Shown: positions 17,065 through 25,913 of the stretch, in pieces | Position numbering within the stretch: position 1 is the first letter of the stretch | Layout: each line of letters opens with the position of its first letter | Assembly (NCBI GenBank): GCA_958295825.1 | Contig: OY282375.1 | Span: 2,589,489-2,653,488 of the forward strand | DNA: 64,000 nt | DNA from: an uncultured Candidatus Entotheonella sp. | Lineage (GTDB): Bacteria > Tectomicrobia > Entotheonellia > Entotheonellales > Entotheonellaceae | Direction of reading: 5' to 3' | Program-made: the position numbers and the translations under genes | Notes under the pieces: model-generated | Databases searched by the model: none | What the model was told of the DNA's origin: nothing | The model's input: only the letters and a program-made list of their open reading frames with translations

Positions 17065-17406
17065 TTAATAGACGTTAGGGACGTAGCCCTGATCGCTGGC
17101 GTTGACAACGACTTCATCAACGCCGCAGCCCGTTACCTCACACCACATGTCGCATATTTTCATCAGCAGTTGCTCACGCACTGGCTGTTCGCAGCCCGGC
17201 GGAATGGCACCGCGTACCAGCGACGTGGTGGAGAGTTCGCCGCCACGGTACCCGGCACCGTGCGGTATCTCGTTGAATTCAACCTGCACGTCATCCGGCG
17301 CCGCACCCAGAACTTCGGCGGTGATGCCCGCCAAGCCGGAGACGAGGTGGGGACGGATGTCGAGGGGAATGCAACCCTCTTGTACGATGCACCTGAACGT
17401 AATCAT
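17065..17406 (-). CDS. tautomerase-like protein lacking Pro-1
   Basis: A 113-residue relative of the next gene (VQVEFNEIPHGAGYRGG matches the FVHVFFKETP region), but it begins MITFRC, so the residue after Met is Ile and the catalytic Pro-1 is missing. It is upstream of the Pro-1 paralogue with 17 nt between them. An inactive partner subunit, as in hetero-oligomeric CaaD-like enzymes, is the simplest reading; a different chemistry is possible. There is no signal peptide. Confidence 0.75.
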   Translation of the reverse strand: MITFRCIVQEGCIPLDIRPHLVSGLAGITAEVLGAAPDDVQVEFNEIPHGAGYRGGELSTTSLVRGAIPPGCEQPVREQLLMKICDMWCEVTGCGVDEVVVNASDQGYVPNVY

Positions 17407-17574
17407 CGCTTCTCCTGCACTTGGAAGATGGCCAATTGCGGCGACACCCTACCACATTCGGCATCTGCGCTTCAACCGGACGTTCGGGGGGGGAGTGATT
17501 ATGGGCGAGGCTTAACCATGCGGGACGCAAGCTACGATGTTTACGCAATGGCAATACAATGAATGGGAGGACAA

Positions 17575-17955
17575 ATGAGACGGTTCGAGACCAAACGGCT
17601 GCCGTCGGCAGTGGACGCGATAGCGCCCGACGGCTCCGATGTGCGCGTCTTGTGCAGCGGGATGCGCGGCAGCATGGCGCACTTTTCGCTGCCGCGCGGA
17701 CAAGTGTCGCAAGCCGTGGCTCATCACCGCATCGAGGAGGTCTGGTATTTCCTGGCAGGGCGGGGCCAGTTTTGGCGCAAGCAGGGGGCGGACGAAGAAA
17801 TCATTGAGGTATTTGAAGGGAGCTCGATTACCATCCCACCGGGCACCCACTTCCAGTTCAGAAACGATGGTGACGAGGCGTTGGCGGCGGTCGGCGTCAG
17901 CATGCCACCGTGGCCCGGCGAGGGCGAAGCGTACCCGGTGGAAGGCATTTGGTAA
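17575..17955 (+). CDS. cupin domain protein
   Basis: A 126-residue single-domain cupin. Motif 1 is the AHHRIEEVWYFLAGRGQFW region (residues ~45-63), with His and Glu ligands, and motif 2 is SITIPPGTHFQFRN (~83-96). The ATG at 17575 is preferred to one 12 nt upstream because GGAGG lies directly in front of it (GGAGGACAA-ATG). Such small cupins bind a metal and act as isomerases, dioxygenases or sensors. It is followed by an epoxide hydrolase gene on the same strand, 127 nt away. Function not assigned. Confidence 0.85.
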   Translation: MRRFETKRLPSAVDAIAPDGSDVRVLCSGMRGSMAHFSLPRGQVSQAVAHHRIEEVWYFLAGRGQFWRKQGADEEIIEVFEGSSITIPPGTHFQFRNDGDEALAAVGVSMPPWPGEGEAYPVEGIW

Positions 17956-18082
17956 TTGGTATGGGCGGTGCCTTGGCGCTTGTTTGCGGCCATTCCGGCG
18001 GGTAACATGGGCGCCCACCGCAGGCATGAAAGCCCCTTCGACCCACGTGCGCAGTTGCGTATCTAAAGGAGGACCCATCAGG

Positions 18083-19240
18083 ATGACCGTGCAACCCTTC
18101 ACCGTTCACGTTGCCGACGACACGCTGGAAGACCTGCGCGAGCGCCTCGCCCGCACCCGCTGGCCGGGTGAGCTCCCGCACACGGGATGGGATTACGGCT
18201 CCAATCTGGCCTACGTCAAGGAACTCGCGGCATATTGGCAAAACGAGTTTGACTGGCGCGCCCAAGAAACGGCCCTGAACCGCTTTTCGCACTTCCGCAC
18301 CACGGTCGACGGCATGGGGATTCACTTCATCCACGAGAAAGGCAAGGGACCCGAACCGCTTCCGCTGGTGATCACGCACGGGTGGCCGAGCACTGTCTTC
18401 GAGATGTCCAAGATCATCCCCATGCTCACCGATCCGGCGGCTTACGGCGGCGACCCGCAAGACGCCTTCGACGTTGTAGCGCCGTCGCTGCCGGGGTACG
18501 GCTTTTCCGACATTACCGGCACACGCGGCATCAACGTGGCACGAATTGCCGACCTGTGGTCGCAGCTCATGACAACGGCGCTCGGCTACAGCCGCTACGG
18601 CGCCCACGGCGGCGATTGGGGGGCGGGCGTAACAGCGCGCTTGGGCTTTTCCTACGACAGCCAAGTGATCGGCATCCACACCACCTCGGTGTCCGGCGTG
18701 CCCACCGGCTGGCAGCCGGGCATGCGCGACCTGACGCCCGCCGAGCGCACCTTTCTGGAGGCGCGGGCGCATTGGCAACTGGAGGAAGGCGGCTATGCCC
18801 ACATCCAGGGAACCAAACCGCAGACCCTGTCGTATGGCCTCAACGACTCCCCCGCCGCGCTGGCCGCCTGGATTATCGAGAAGTGGCGCAGTTGGAGCGA
18901 CTGCGACGGGGACGTGGAGCGGTGCTTCAGCAAGGACGAATTGCTGACGACGATTACGATCTACTGGGCCACGCAGACGATCAACTCATCCACCCGCATC
19001 TACTACGAGAACCAGCACAATCCGTGGATCATTCAGCCCGGGCAGCGCATCGACGTGCCGTGCGCCGTGGCGCGGTTTCCCAAGGAGATCAGCCGGCCGC
19101 CGCGTGAGTGGGCCGAGCGGTTCTTCAACCTTCAGCAATGGTCGGAAATGCCGCGCGGCGGCCACTTTGCAGCCTTTGAACAGCCGGAAACGCTGGCGCA
19201 GGACGTCCGGGCCTTCTTCCGGCCGTTGCGGGGAGCGTAG
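18083..19240 (+). CDS. epoxide hydrolase (EHN-type alpha/beta hydrolase)
   Basis: A 385-residue epoxide hydrolase with the N-terminal EHN lid domain (residues 1-~105: LRERLARTRWPGELPHTGWDYGSN) and an alpha/beta-hydrolase core. The oxyanion motif is THGWPSTVFE (~100), the nucleophile elbow GGDWGAG (~175), and the catalytic His is in PRGGHFAAFEQPE near the C-terminus. The start at 18083 has a strong AAAGGAGG site; the longer open frame upstream is not protein-like. It opens epoxides to diols, usually for detoxification or catabolism. No signal peptide. Confidence 0.93.
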   Translation: MTVQPFTVHVADDTLEDLRERLARTRWPGELPHTGWDYGSNLAYVKELAAYWQNEFDWRAQETALNRFSHFRTTVDGMGIHFIHEKGKGPEPLPLVITHGWPSTVFEMSKIIPMLTDPAAYGGDPQDAFDVVAPSLPGYGFSDITGTRGINVARIADLWSQLMTTALGYSRYGAHGGDWGAGVTARLGFSYDSQVIGIHTTSVSGVPTGWQPGMRDLTPAERTFLEARAHWQLEEGGYAHIQGTKPQTLSYGLNDSPAALAAWIIEKWRSWSDCDGDVERCFSKDELLTTITIYWATQTINSSTRIYYENQHNPWIIQPGQRIDVPCAVARFPKEISRPPREWAERFFNLQQWSEMPRGGHFAAFEQPETLAQDVRAFFRPLRGA

Positions 19241-19248
19241 GCGGGGGC

Positions 19249-19278
19249 GGTCGGATTACGCGCGACCGTAATCCGACC
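19249..19278. repeat. dispersed palindrome, terminator-like (copy 2)
   Basis: GGTCGGATTACG and CGTAATCCGACC form a perfect 12-bp inverted repeat around a CGCGAC loop, between the convergent epoxide hydrolase and nitroreductase genes. It belongs to the same repeat family as 31895 and 61852. Its position suits a bidirectional transcript end, although no long U tract follows. Confidence 0.7.
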
Positions 19279-19284
19279 TGCGGC

Positions 19285-20415
19285 TTATTTCTCCGACTCT
19301 GCCAATTGCTTAATTCCTTGAATAGTCAATTCCATATTACGGCGCAGCGTTGCACGGCGCGCGGCGAGAATCTGTCTGGCATTGTCGGGGTCTTGCTGCA
19401 TCGCCCGGGTGGTGCCGGAGAGGCCAGGGCCCATCGTCATGCACTGGCGCAGGCGGGTGGAATCGCCAACGCGGTCCAACTCGAAACGCCACTGCGCGCT
19501 CGGCTGCTCGGCGTCGCTGACGTTCCAGGCGAACAGGCGGGGCGCCTCGCAGGCGACAACGTGTGAGGTGGTTTCCCACTGCCGGTCGCCGATGCGGTTG
19601 CGCCCCACGAAGCGCGCGCCGTCGCCGTCAAGCCATTCGGCGCCTTGGAACTCGTCGCTGAAGCGGGCTGGGAGTGTGACGTCGCTGATCAAGTCCCAGA
19701 GGCGCTGCTGCGGCGCCTCCACGTTAACCTCGACGGTAACGCCGGGTTGCGAGGCCAGGATATCGCCGTGATAGGGCTGGGCGTTGGTATGACCCCAGTG
19801 GTCGAACCAGGTAATCTGAGCGGCCGGTCGCCGGGCGGTGGGTTTGAAATCAGTGCCGATCGTCCAGGCCACGGGCAGCAGCACAATGGGCGTCACGCCC
19901 TTGGGAATACCCAAGATGTCAATGAGTTCCTCGCGCTTGCCGAAGATCATCGTGGTCCACGCGGTGCCAAGGCCGCGGGCGCGCAGCGCCAGACAGAAGC
20001 TCCAGGCCGATTGGATGACAGAGTCGAACAGTCCCGGGCAACCGCTACCGTCGTGTTCGCCCCAGATGGTCGGGATGACCAGGGCCGGCACGCGCTCCAT
20101 GTTCTGCGCCAGATAAGCGCTCGATGCCGCGGTGTGTTCGCGGTGCGAGCCGGTGCCCTTGAGTTGCTGAGCGGCTTGAATGATGTTGGCCCCCCCGGCC
20201 ATGCGGTACAACTCGGCGACCTTGGCCTTAACCTCGACGTCGCGGATAACCAGCCAGCGACGGCTGGCGATATTCGCGCCAGACGGCGCCTGTTCCGCCA
20301 AGTCAATGCACTGCAAAATGATCTCGTCGGGAACCGGACGCTCAAGGTCGAGCCGCCGTCGCACCGCTCGGGTCGTCCGTAAAACAGAATCAACTTGTTC
20401 GACATCGAAGGTCAT
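19285..20415 (-). CDS. nitroreductase-SRPBCC fusion protein
   Basis: A 376-residue two-domain protein. Residues ~5-220 are a nitroreductase-fold FMN enzyme: TTRAVRRRLD, APSGANIASRRWLVI, SAWSFCLALRARGLGTAWTT and GIPKGVTPIVLLPVAW. Residues ~225-370 are an SRPBCC (START/polyketide cyclase-like) ligand-binding domain: VTVEVNVEAPQQRLWDLISDV through LRRNMELTIQGIKQLAE. The single frame is intact, so the fusion is genuine and not an artefact. The SRPBCC part may hold a hydrophobic substrate for the flavin domain. It is divergent from thiI with 204 nt between them, where no further gene is seen. Confidence 0.88.
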   Translation of the reverse strand: MTFDVEQVDSVLRTTRAVRRRLDLERPVPDEIILQCIDLAEQAPSGANIASRRWLVIRDVEVKAKVAELYRMAGGANIIQAAQQLKGTGSHREHTAASSAYLAQNMERVPALVIPTIWGEHDGSGCPGLFDSVIQSAWSFCLALRARGLGTAWTTMIFGKREELIDILGIPKGVTPIVLLPVAWTIGTDFKPTARRPAAQITWFDHWGHTNAQPYHGDILASQPGVTVEVNVEAPQQRLWDLISDVTLPARFSDEFQGAEWLDGDGARFVGRNRIGDRQWETTSHVVACEAPRLFAWNVSDAEQPSAQWRFELDRVGDSTRLRQCMTMGPGLSGTTRAMQQDPDNARQILAARRATLRRNMELTIQGIKQLAESEK

Positions 20416-20619
20416 GAATCAAACTCCTCAGGAGCTAGAGAATACTTGAAGGGGGCCGAATTGACGCCCGGCAAGGCCGCCAGACATGGCTGTGACGGAG
20501 CCATCACAATGCAATGGTTTACTCCCGGAACGCAAGGGAATTGTGCCCTCCGCCCCCTCTACCACACCTTCCTCTTCCCGGCCTGTTGCCAGCGAGCAGC
20601 GTAGGCGTTAGGAAACTTC

Positions 20620-21858
20620 ATGGACGATACGCGACACCACATTGTGGTGCATTATGGCGAGTTGGGCCTCAAGGGCAGGAACCGGCCCGTTTTTTTGCAC
20701 GCGCTGATGCGCAACCTGCAGAAAGCGCTCAGTTCGTTAGGCGAGGGTTCCGTCGAGCAGCAATCGGGGCGCCTGTTGCTCACCGCATCGGAAAAAGTTC
20801 CTTGGGCGCAGCTTGAGCAGCGGCTGCAGCAGGTCTTCGGCGTGGCTAACTTCTCACGCTGCTGGACGGCGCCGCACGACCTCGAAGCCGTCAAGCAGGC
20901 CGTCAGCCGCGCCCTGCATGAGCGCACCTTCGGCAGTTTCCGCATCACAGCGCGGCGGGCGTTCAAGGAGTTGCCGTGGGGGTCGCAGGAGATCAGCCGC
21001 ATCCTCGGCACGCACGTGCTGGAGACGCACGCTACGCGAGTGGATTTGAAGAACCCGGAGTTGGTCGTGCACGTCGAGGTGATCCCGCGTCGGACGTTGA
21101 TTTACGTGGAAAAACTGACGGGGGCGGGAGGCTTGCCCGTGGGCACGGGCGGCACGCTGCTAGGGCTGCTGTCGGGAGGACTGGACTCGCCGGTGGCCAC
21201 TTATCGGATGATGAAGCGAGGCTGCCAAGTGCATGTCGTCCACTTTCACAGCTACCCGTTTCTGGACCGCACCTCGCAGCACAAGGCCCACACCCTGGCG
21301 CGCCTGCTGACCCAGTATCAGTACCACACGAAATTGTGCATGGTGCCGTTCGGCGAGGTGCAGCAACGCATCGTGAGCGCCGTGCCGGCGGCGTACCGTG
21401 TCGTCCTTTACCGACGATACATGCTGCGGATTGCCGATGCTCTGGCGCAGCAGCTCGGCGCCCACGCCTTGGTGACAGGCGAATCACTGGGTCAGGTGGC
21501 GTCGCAGACGCTCAGCAATCTGCGCGTCATCGAGGCCGTCAGCACCCTGCCGGTGTTGCGTCCCCTTATCGGCATGGACAAGGCCGAGATCATGGCGCAG
21601 GCCGAAGCCATCGGGACCTATGCCACCTCGATTCTCCCCGATCAGGATTGCTGCACGCTATTCGTGCCGCGCCGCCCCGCCACCCGTACGACCCTGCCAG
21701 ACATTGAAGCGGCCGAGCAGGCGCTGGACACTCCTGCCCTGCTGCAACTGGCTCTGGACGGTATGCAGAGCATCACGTGCGACTTCCCGGAAGACCCAGC
21801 CTGCGCGCCTCACGCGAAGCAGCGCTCGAGGCATAGCGTCTCGCCGTCGAACCAATAG
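20620..21858 (+). CDS. thiI: tRNA 4-thiouridine synthase ThiI (short form)
   Basis: A 412-residue ThiI: an N-terminal ferredoxin-like domain, a THUMP domain (residues ~60-165: FGSFRITARRAFKELPWGSQEI) and a PP-loop ATPase, GLLSGGLDSPVATYRMMKRG (~183-202), that adenylates U8 of tRNA before sulfur transfer. The conserved YCC-type sequence is DQDCCTLFVP. It lacks the C-terminal rhodanese domain of the E. coli enzyme, as most bacterial and archaeal forms do, so sulfur must come from a separate donor. The 3' end overlaps the convergent hypothetical gene by 49 nt. Confidence 0.93.
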   Translation: MDDTRHHIVVHYGELGLKGRNRPVFLHALMRNLQKALSSLGEGSVEQQSGRLLLTASEKVPWAQLEQRLQQVFGVANFSRCWTAPHDLEAVKQAVSRALHERTFGSFRITARRAFKELPWGSQEISRILGTHVLETHATRVDLKNPELVVHVEVIPRRTLIYVEKLTGAGGLPVGTGGTLLGLLSGGLDSPVATYRMMKRGCQVHVVHFHSYPFLDRTSQHKAHTLARLLTQYQYHTKLCMVPFGEVQQRIVSAVPAAYRVVLYRRYMLRIADALAQQLGAHALVTGESLGQVASQTLSNLRVIEAVSTLPVLRPLIGMDKAEIMAQAEAIGTYATSILPDQDCCTLFVPRRPATRTTLPDIEAAEQALDTPALLQLALDGMQSITCDFPEDPACAPHAKQRSRHSVSPSNQ

Positions 21859-22214
21859 TGCCGGAAATCGGAAATGCGAACGGTCTCGCGCAGGCACAGC
21901 GTACGCGCGTCGGCGCCGCGGCCTTTGGGAACGTACAGATAGGCGGCGGCTTGCAGGTGGTCCAGAGTACGCCAGCGCCGCATGGCGGCGTCGAGATCGC
22001 GCAGGCTCTCGTCGGTTTCCACCATGCCGACGATCTCGACCTTCTGGCTGACCCGCCCAACCGCCACGAGATGCGGATACTGGTCTTTAACCGGCCGCTG
22101 CAAGGCACGCCCGGTGTTGGTGTAAATCGTGAAGATGTTGGTATCGAACGCCTCAAATGCAATCCGTTCGATCAGGTCCTCCAGGATGACAGGGCGCGTC
22201 GTGGTTCCATTCAT
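21810..22214 (-). CDS. conserved hypothetical protein
   Basis: A 134-residue soluble protein that I do not recognise. It contains DLIERIAFEAFDTNIFTIY, HLVAVGRVSQKVEIVGMVETDESL and LQAAAYLYVPKGRGADARTL, alternating strands and helices in a pattern loosely like an alpha/beta nuclease or NERD-type fold, but no motif is convincing. Its 3' end overlaps thiI by 49 nt on the opposite strand. Codon usage is like the neighbours, so it is probably real. Confidence 0.6.
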   Translation of the reverse strand: MNGTTTRPVILEDLIERIAFEAFDTNIFTIYTNTGRALQRPVKDQYPHLVAVGRVSQKVEIVGMVETDESLRDLDAAMRRWRTLDHLQAAAYLYVPKGRGADARTLCLRETVRISDFRHYWFDGETLCLERCFA

Positions 22215-22255
22215 GACTCACTCTTTCGTTTGGATTTGGGCAGTTTTGAAGCGCC

Positions 22256-23083
22256 TCACGACAGCTTCTGCCCCATCAGGCGGTAGCTGCGCGCGGGCTG
22301 CAAGCCCTGTTGCTGCAGGATGTCGAACAACGGGTCGGACGCATTCACTTTGGGGAGCTTGAAGGGTGGCGTATCAACGGCATTCAGGCGGGCTAGCAAG
22401 ATGGCGCTGACCTGAGTCGCATCCGCGTCGGGCGCGCAGGCAAGGTCCAGAATCGTTGACCCCTGGTGCAACAGGTAGCCCTGTATCGCGCCGTTTTCAC
22501 GACAGGCATAGCCCTGTATCAACTCGCCATAGCCCGCCAGGGAATCAGCACTGCGCTCCCAGCACGCCGGAAAAGCGTGGAACGCCTCACAGGCATCCAG
22601 CAGCTCCGCCGCCGGCGCTTGGATGACCTCACCCATCGGGCCGCCGGAGCTGTCCAACGCGCCCTCCAGAGTAACGAGACGTCCCCGTTCCTCGAAGCCG
22701 ACGGACCGGAAGAATTGTAGCGCCGCGTCGTTGTCCTCAGGAACGTCTACCGTGATGTCTTCCGTGCGCTGGATAGCGATTTTACGAACCAACGCCTCCA
22801 CAAGCTGCGAGGCGATGCCGCGGCGCTGAAACGCCGGCTGGCAGCCCAGGGTCTGGATCCATGCGCTCGCCTCACGCCGCGTGCTGATGATCGCCGCCAC
22901 CGGCTGCTGCCGTTCGAGCGCCACCATGCAATTCCCAGGGCGCACGGCAAACAGCGTCATGTGGGCCTTCAGCCGCTCCTCGGTCATCTCCGGCGTGTCC
23001 GTCTCGTGGATGCGGCAGCATTGGTTGATCGCCCGCACGATCAACCCCAGATCGTCCGGACGGCAAAAGCGATACGAGGGCAT
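22256..23083 (-). CDS. GNAT-family N-acetyltransferase (two-domain)
   Basis: A 275-residue protein. The N-terminal half is a GNAT domain with the acetyl-CoA loop CQPAFQRRGIASQLVEALV (residues ~82-100) and DNDAALQFFRSVGFEERGRL (~120-140). The second half (~150-275, with AFHAFPACWERSADSL and a KLPKVNASDPLFDILQQQG end) resembles a degenerate GNAT repeat. The acceptor is unknown. It is on the same strand as the hypothetical gene, 41 nt upstream of it. Confidence 0.88.
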   Translation of the reverse strand: MPSYRFCRPDDLGLIVRAINQCCRIHETDTPEMTEERLKAHMTLFAVRPGNCMVALERQQPVAAIISTRREASAWIQTLGCQPAFQRRGIASQLVEALVRKIAIQRTEDITVDVPEDNDAALQFFRSVGFEERGRLVTLEGALDSSGGPMGEVIQAPAAELLDACEAFHAFPACWERSADSLAGYGELIQGYACRENGAIQGYLLHQGSTILDLACAPDADATQVSAILLARLNAVDTPPFKLPKVNASDPLFDILQQQGLQPARSYRLMGQKLS

Positions 23084-23162
23084 GAGAGAGAATTCCTAAC
23101 GGAGAAAAGAAGAATTGCAGGATGACGGATTATATCACGCCCATCCGCATGCCAGATGGCGC

Positions 23163-23531
23163 CTACCCCTGCGTTTTTGCGCCCGCGGCGATGAACAACC
23201 ACGCCCACCCGACCAGCAGCCCCACGCCGCCGATGGGGGTTACGGCGCCCAGCCAGCGCACGTTGGTCACCGCCAGCAGGTACAGGCTGCCGCTAAACAC
23301 CAAGATGCCGAACACAAAGCTGATGACGACGCCCTTGCCGATGCCGGGATATGCTGACAGGGCCAGCAGGACCAGCGTGTGAAGGGCATGGTAAAGCACC
23401 GCCGTTTGCCACGTCTCCAGGGTTTCATACCGTTGCAGAATGGCCTTGAGCCCGTGGGCGCCGAAAGCTCCCAGGGCAACCACGAGGAATCCGCTCACCG
23501 CGGCCAGCCGCAGGCACCATGCTGAGGTCAT
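23163..23531 (-). CDS. DUF423 membrane protein
   Basis: A 122-residue membrane protein of the DUF423/YgdD family with four predicted helices: LAAVSGFLVVALGAFGAHGL, AVLYHALHTLVLLALSAY, VISFVFGILVFSGSLYLLAV and AVTPIGGVGLLVGWAWLFIA. I use the ATG at 23531 (MTSAWCLRL), because the longer frame upstream runs into transposon-end repeats and is not protein-like. Its promoter region has therefore been replaced by the transposon about 20 bp upstream of the start codon. Function of the family is unknown. Confidence 0.9.
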   Translation of the reverse strand: MTSAWCLRLAAVSGFLVVALGAFGAHGLKAILQRYETLETWQTAVLYHALHTLVLLALSAYPGIGKGVVISFVFGILVFSGSLYLLAVTNVRWLGAVTPIGGVGLLVGWAWLFIAAGAKTQG

Positions 23532-23552
23532 CGCGTTACTCCCAAGTTTGTT

Positions 23553-23685
23553 GTGGAACCACACAAATTCTGCCGCCAAGAACACAGGAATCCTGACAGG
23601 GAAATCCCCCAAATCAGCCCAATTTGTCCAATCGAGACACAGAAATCCTGGCACAACCTGCAAGAAACACAACAATACTGGCACA
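23553..23685. repeat. transposon end: array of ~19-bp transposase-binding repeats
   Basis: Four related direct repeats lie at 23559-23576 (CCACACAAATTCTGCCGC), 23581-23600 (AACACAGGAATCCTGACAGG), 23635-23654 (GACACAGAAATCCTGGCACA) and 23666-23685 (AACACAACAATACTGGCACA). The likely terminus is a TGT within TTGTTGTGG near 23549-23555. Spaced repeats of this kind are known at the ends of Tn7- and Tn5053-like elements, where they bind TniA/TnsB. They sit on the tniQ side of the gene block, as expected. The 23532-23877 stretch holds no gene. Confidence 0.65.
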
Positions 23686-23757
23686 AACTACAAAGCAAAA
23701 ACGGTCCAGTAAGACCCAACCTCTGAACCGTTCAACAGGCAGGCTACCACACAAAAA

Positions 23758-23793
23758 CAAGGGCCGTCCTGTTGTTCTTCAGGACGGCCCTTG
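23758..23793 (-). terminator. strong intrinsic terminator downstream of tniQ
   Basis: CAAGGGCCGTCCTG and CAGGACGGCCCTTG form a perfect 14-bp stem around an 8-nt loop. On the minus strand the stem is followed by a T-rich run (TTTTTGTG), the expected layout for ending the tniB-tniQ transcript inside the transposon end. Confidence 0.8.
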
Positions 23794-23877
23794 TTTGCTC
23801 AATGAACGACAAAGAATTCGAGTGCCGCATCCAGAAAAGGCACAGCCCGCCATACCGTCAGCCCCCTACACGCCTCC

Positions 23878-24807
23878 TCATCTGACCAAAACGCCGTGCT
23901 CAGACAGCGCGTCATGCCAGACTTCATGATAGGCAGGAACACGCTGAAACGTTGCAGACAGGCCAGCATCTTCGAAAACACGCTGCTTCGAGGGGTAAAG
24001 GTCTGAATCAAGACACGCCAGAACCGCCGTACGCATCGCCTCCCGGCGCTGAGCAAAACGTTGCTCACGTTCATGCGCTTTATAAGCCATGCGAATAGCT
24101 TGCAGTTGGACGTACTCCGACGGGTAACGCTTCTTGAGCGTGCTCAAGGCAATACCCAAAGAAGCAGCGACCTCAGTCGCGGAAAGCCGCCCTGGCTCAG
24201 GTCCGGCAAGCACCGCAGCAAGCCCCTGCCCCACCTGCTCCCAAACGGCAGGGCCGCATCTACGACAGGTGCCGAGCAGGGCAATCTCCTGAACCAGGCC
24301 CTGCGGCGCACCGCACTTCGGACACGTCTCGGAAAACGGGACACGATGCACCGGGCAGCGGCGCACGGGTTTCATCCGCCACAGAAGCGGCTCCCAGAAT
24401 TCCTTGCCCTGCGCCCGCCATGCGGCGAAACAGGACGCGCACCATCGCTTCCGCCCCCAGCGCATCGCTCCGTTACGCGTCGCCGGAAGCAAAAGCCGCC
24501 ATGGCAAAAGCGTATGTAACGACAAACCCTCCAGTCCGGTCAGATGGGTCAAGGCGCCGGCTACCTCTTCCGCAGGCTTGCCAAGGCCGTCATAAACGAC
24601 GGAATCCGATGCGAGATACGCCGAAAGACGAAGGCTGTCACGCACGACGCCCTTGGACACGAGCGGACGTATGAGACGATCGAAAATAACCGGCGCCGCC
24701 AGGTGACGGGCCACCGCAAGACGGCCAATGAAACCTGTCAGGCTTTCGACCAGGGGTGTTCCCGTGCCGAGAGGCGCCCGGCCATAAAGCGGGACCAAGC
24801 GCTTCAC
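23878..24807 (-). CDS. tniQ: TniQ-family transposition protein
   Basis: A 309-residue TniQ/TnsD-type protein. The N-terminal TniQ domain starts VPLYGRAPLGTGTPLVESLTG and carries zinc-binding pairs, CASCFAAW and later CPVHRVPFSETCPKCG (residues ~155-170). A C-terminal region with helix-turn-helix-like sequence follows (LSATEVAASLGIALSTLKKR). These proteins direct target choice for TniAB/TnsABC transposases. The start is GTG, overlapping the tniB stop as GTGA, so the two are coupled. It appears intact although tniA is not. Confidence 0.88.
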   Translation of the reverse strand: MKRLVPLYGRAPLGTGTPLVESLTGFIGRLAVARHLAAPVIFDRLIRPLVSKGVVRDSLRLSAYLASDSVVYDGLGKPAEEVAGALTHLTGLEGLSLHTLLPWRLLLPATRNGAMRWGRKRWCASCFAAWRAQGKEFWEPLLWRMKPVRRCPVHRVPFSETCPKCGAPQGLVQEIALLGTCRRCGPAVWEQVGQGLAAVLAGPEPGRLSATEVAASLGIALSTLKKRYPSEYVQLQAIRMAYKAHEREQRFAQRREAMRTAVLACLDSDLYPSKQRVFEDAGLSATFQRVPAYHEVWHDALSEHGVLVR

Positions 24808-25913
24808 GCAACATTCACTTTATGGCGAGCAGGATGGGGCGTGCCCGGCCGGCGCCCGGAACCCTTGCCGGAGGCAGCAGGCGTAGCAGCAACGTCCTCG
24901 GACGATTCGTTTTCCGGAACAGCCGATCTCATCAGAACCTCCTCGGTTTGAGCACTCAAGTCCCTGAAGCAACGTTCACCCTTCTCACAATCCTCACGCA
25001 TCTGAATGAGCTTTCTGTCAGGAAGCACCGTAGCCTTGAAGTGCGACCACTCAAGGGCCTTGCTCCCAGACTGAACACCCCGCACGAGCGCCCTGTCAAA
25101 CCAGGCACTGAGGTTGCCGACACAGCCCACGGAACCCGATTGCAAACGCTGGACGGCGCGCGAGCTCAGCTTAGGCCTCATCGCCTCCGGCAACTCTTTC
25201 ACAAAAGCCTGAACAACAGACAGGAAAGCCTTGCAATCTTCACTGCGCATGTCCTGGCTGAAGACGTAACGCGGGAAAAAGACCTCACGCATGCGCCGGG
25301 CGAGTTCGGGGGAAAATTCCAACGGTTCCAGAATGCGCGGCGTAGACACCAGAACAATCCGGCACCCCACCTCGTCGCTGATGTCCCGGAGTACGTCAAG
25401 CCGCTGGCGAAGCGTCTGCTCGCCTCGCTCTTTCAGAACCAGATTCAAGGCTTCGTCAATGATGACCACGTCAACACCCCGGTCGCGCGTCGCTGAAACC
25501 GCAGCGCGCATAAGCGCATCGACAGTGCCGACGACCTGCCGCTGCCGCCGTGCCCCGCGCTCCACCTTGCGGTCGGGCAACGGGTCCGCCAACGTATCAA
25601 GCCACGCGATCCAGAACGCTTTCCAGGGAAAGGTAGGGCTGTACGGGCTCGGCGCCCTAAAGGCGACCGCGCGGAGAACCCGGGGATCACTGTCGACCGG
25701 CGTGTTCAACCTTTCAATCAGAAAACGAATCAGCACGCCTTTTCCTACCCCGGATGGACCAATGAGAAGCACCAGGCTGTTTGTCTCCCGGGCCTCCTCC
25801 AGACGCTCGCAGGTCTCTCGAAAACGCAGATGCTCCACCACCTTTTTCCGAATCAGGAGACGAGCAGACCGCAGAGCGTCGCCGGAACAGGTATCTTCAG
25901 ACAGTACTGTCAC
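24804..25913 (-). CDS. tniB: TniB/TnsC-like AAA+ transposition ATPase
   Basis: A 369-residue AAA+ regulator. Walker A is LLIGPSGVGKGVLIRFL (residues ~38-54), Walker B is VDVVIIDEALNLV (~125-137), and a sensor/arginine region lies around RIVLVSTPRILEPL. The C-terminal ~60 residues are basic and low in complexity. I choose the GTG at 25913 (VTVLSEDT), which overlaps the end of tniA by about 17 nt, as is common in these operons; the open frame further upstream is a shadow of tniA. It would select DNA targets and activate TniA. Confidence 0.85.
   Translation of the reverse strand: MTVLSEDTCSGDALRSARLLIRKKVVEHLRFRETCERLEEARETNSLVLLIGPSGVGKGVLIRFLIERLNTPVDSDPRVLRAVAFRAPSPYSPTFPWKAFWIAWLDTLADPLPDRKVERGARRQRQVVGTVDALMRAAVSATRDRGVDVVIIDEALNLVLKERGEQTLRQRLDVLRDISDEVGCRIVLVSTPRILEPLEFSPELARRMREVFFPRYVFSQDMRSEDCKAFLSVVQAFVKELPEAMRPKLSSRAVQRLQSGSVGCVGNLSAWFDRALVRGVQSGSKALEWSHFKATVLPDRKLIQMREDCEKGERCFRDLSAQTEEVLMRSAVPENESSEDVAATPAASGKGSGRRPGTPHPARHKVNVA

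Noticed and set aside
23553-23685. Short spaced repeats that might be a CRISPR array
   Set aside because: The repeats are imperfect, ~19 bp, unevenly spaced and without a leader or cas genes; they fit the end of a TniABQ transposon much better.
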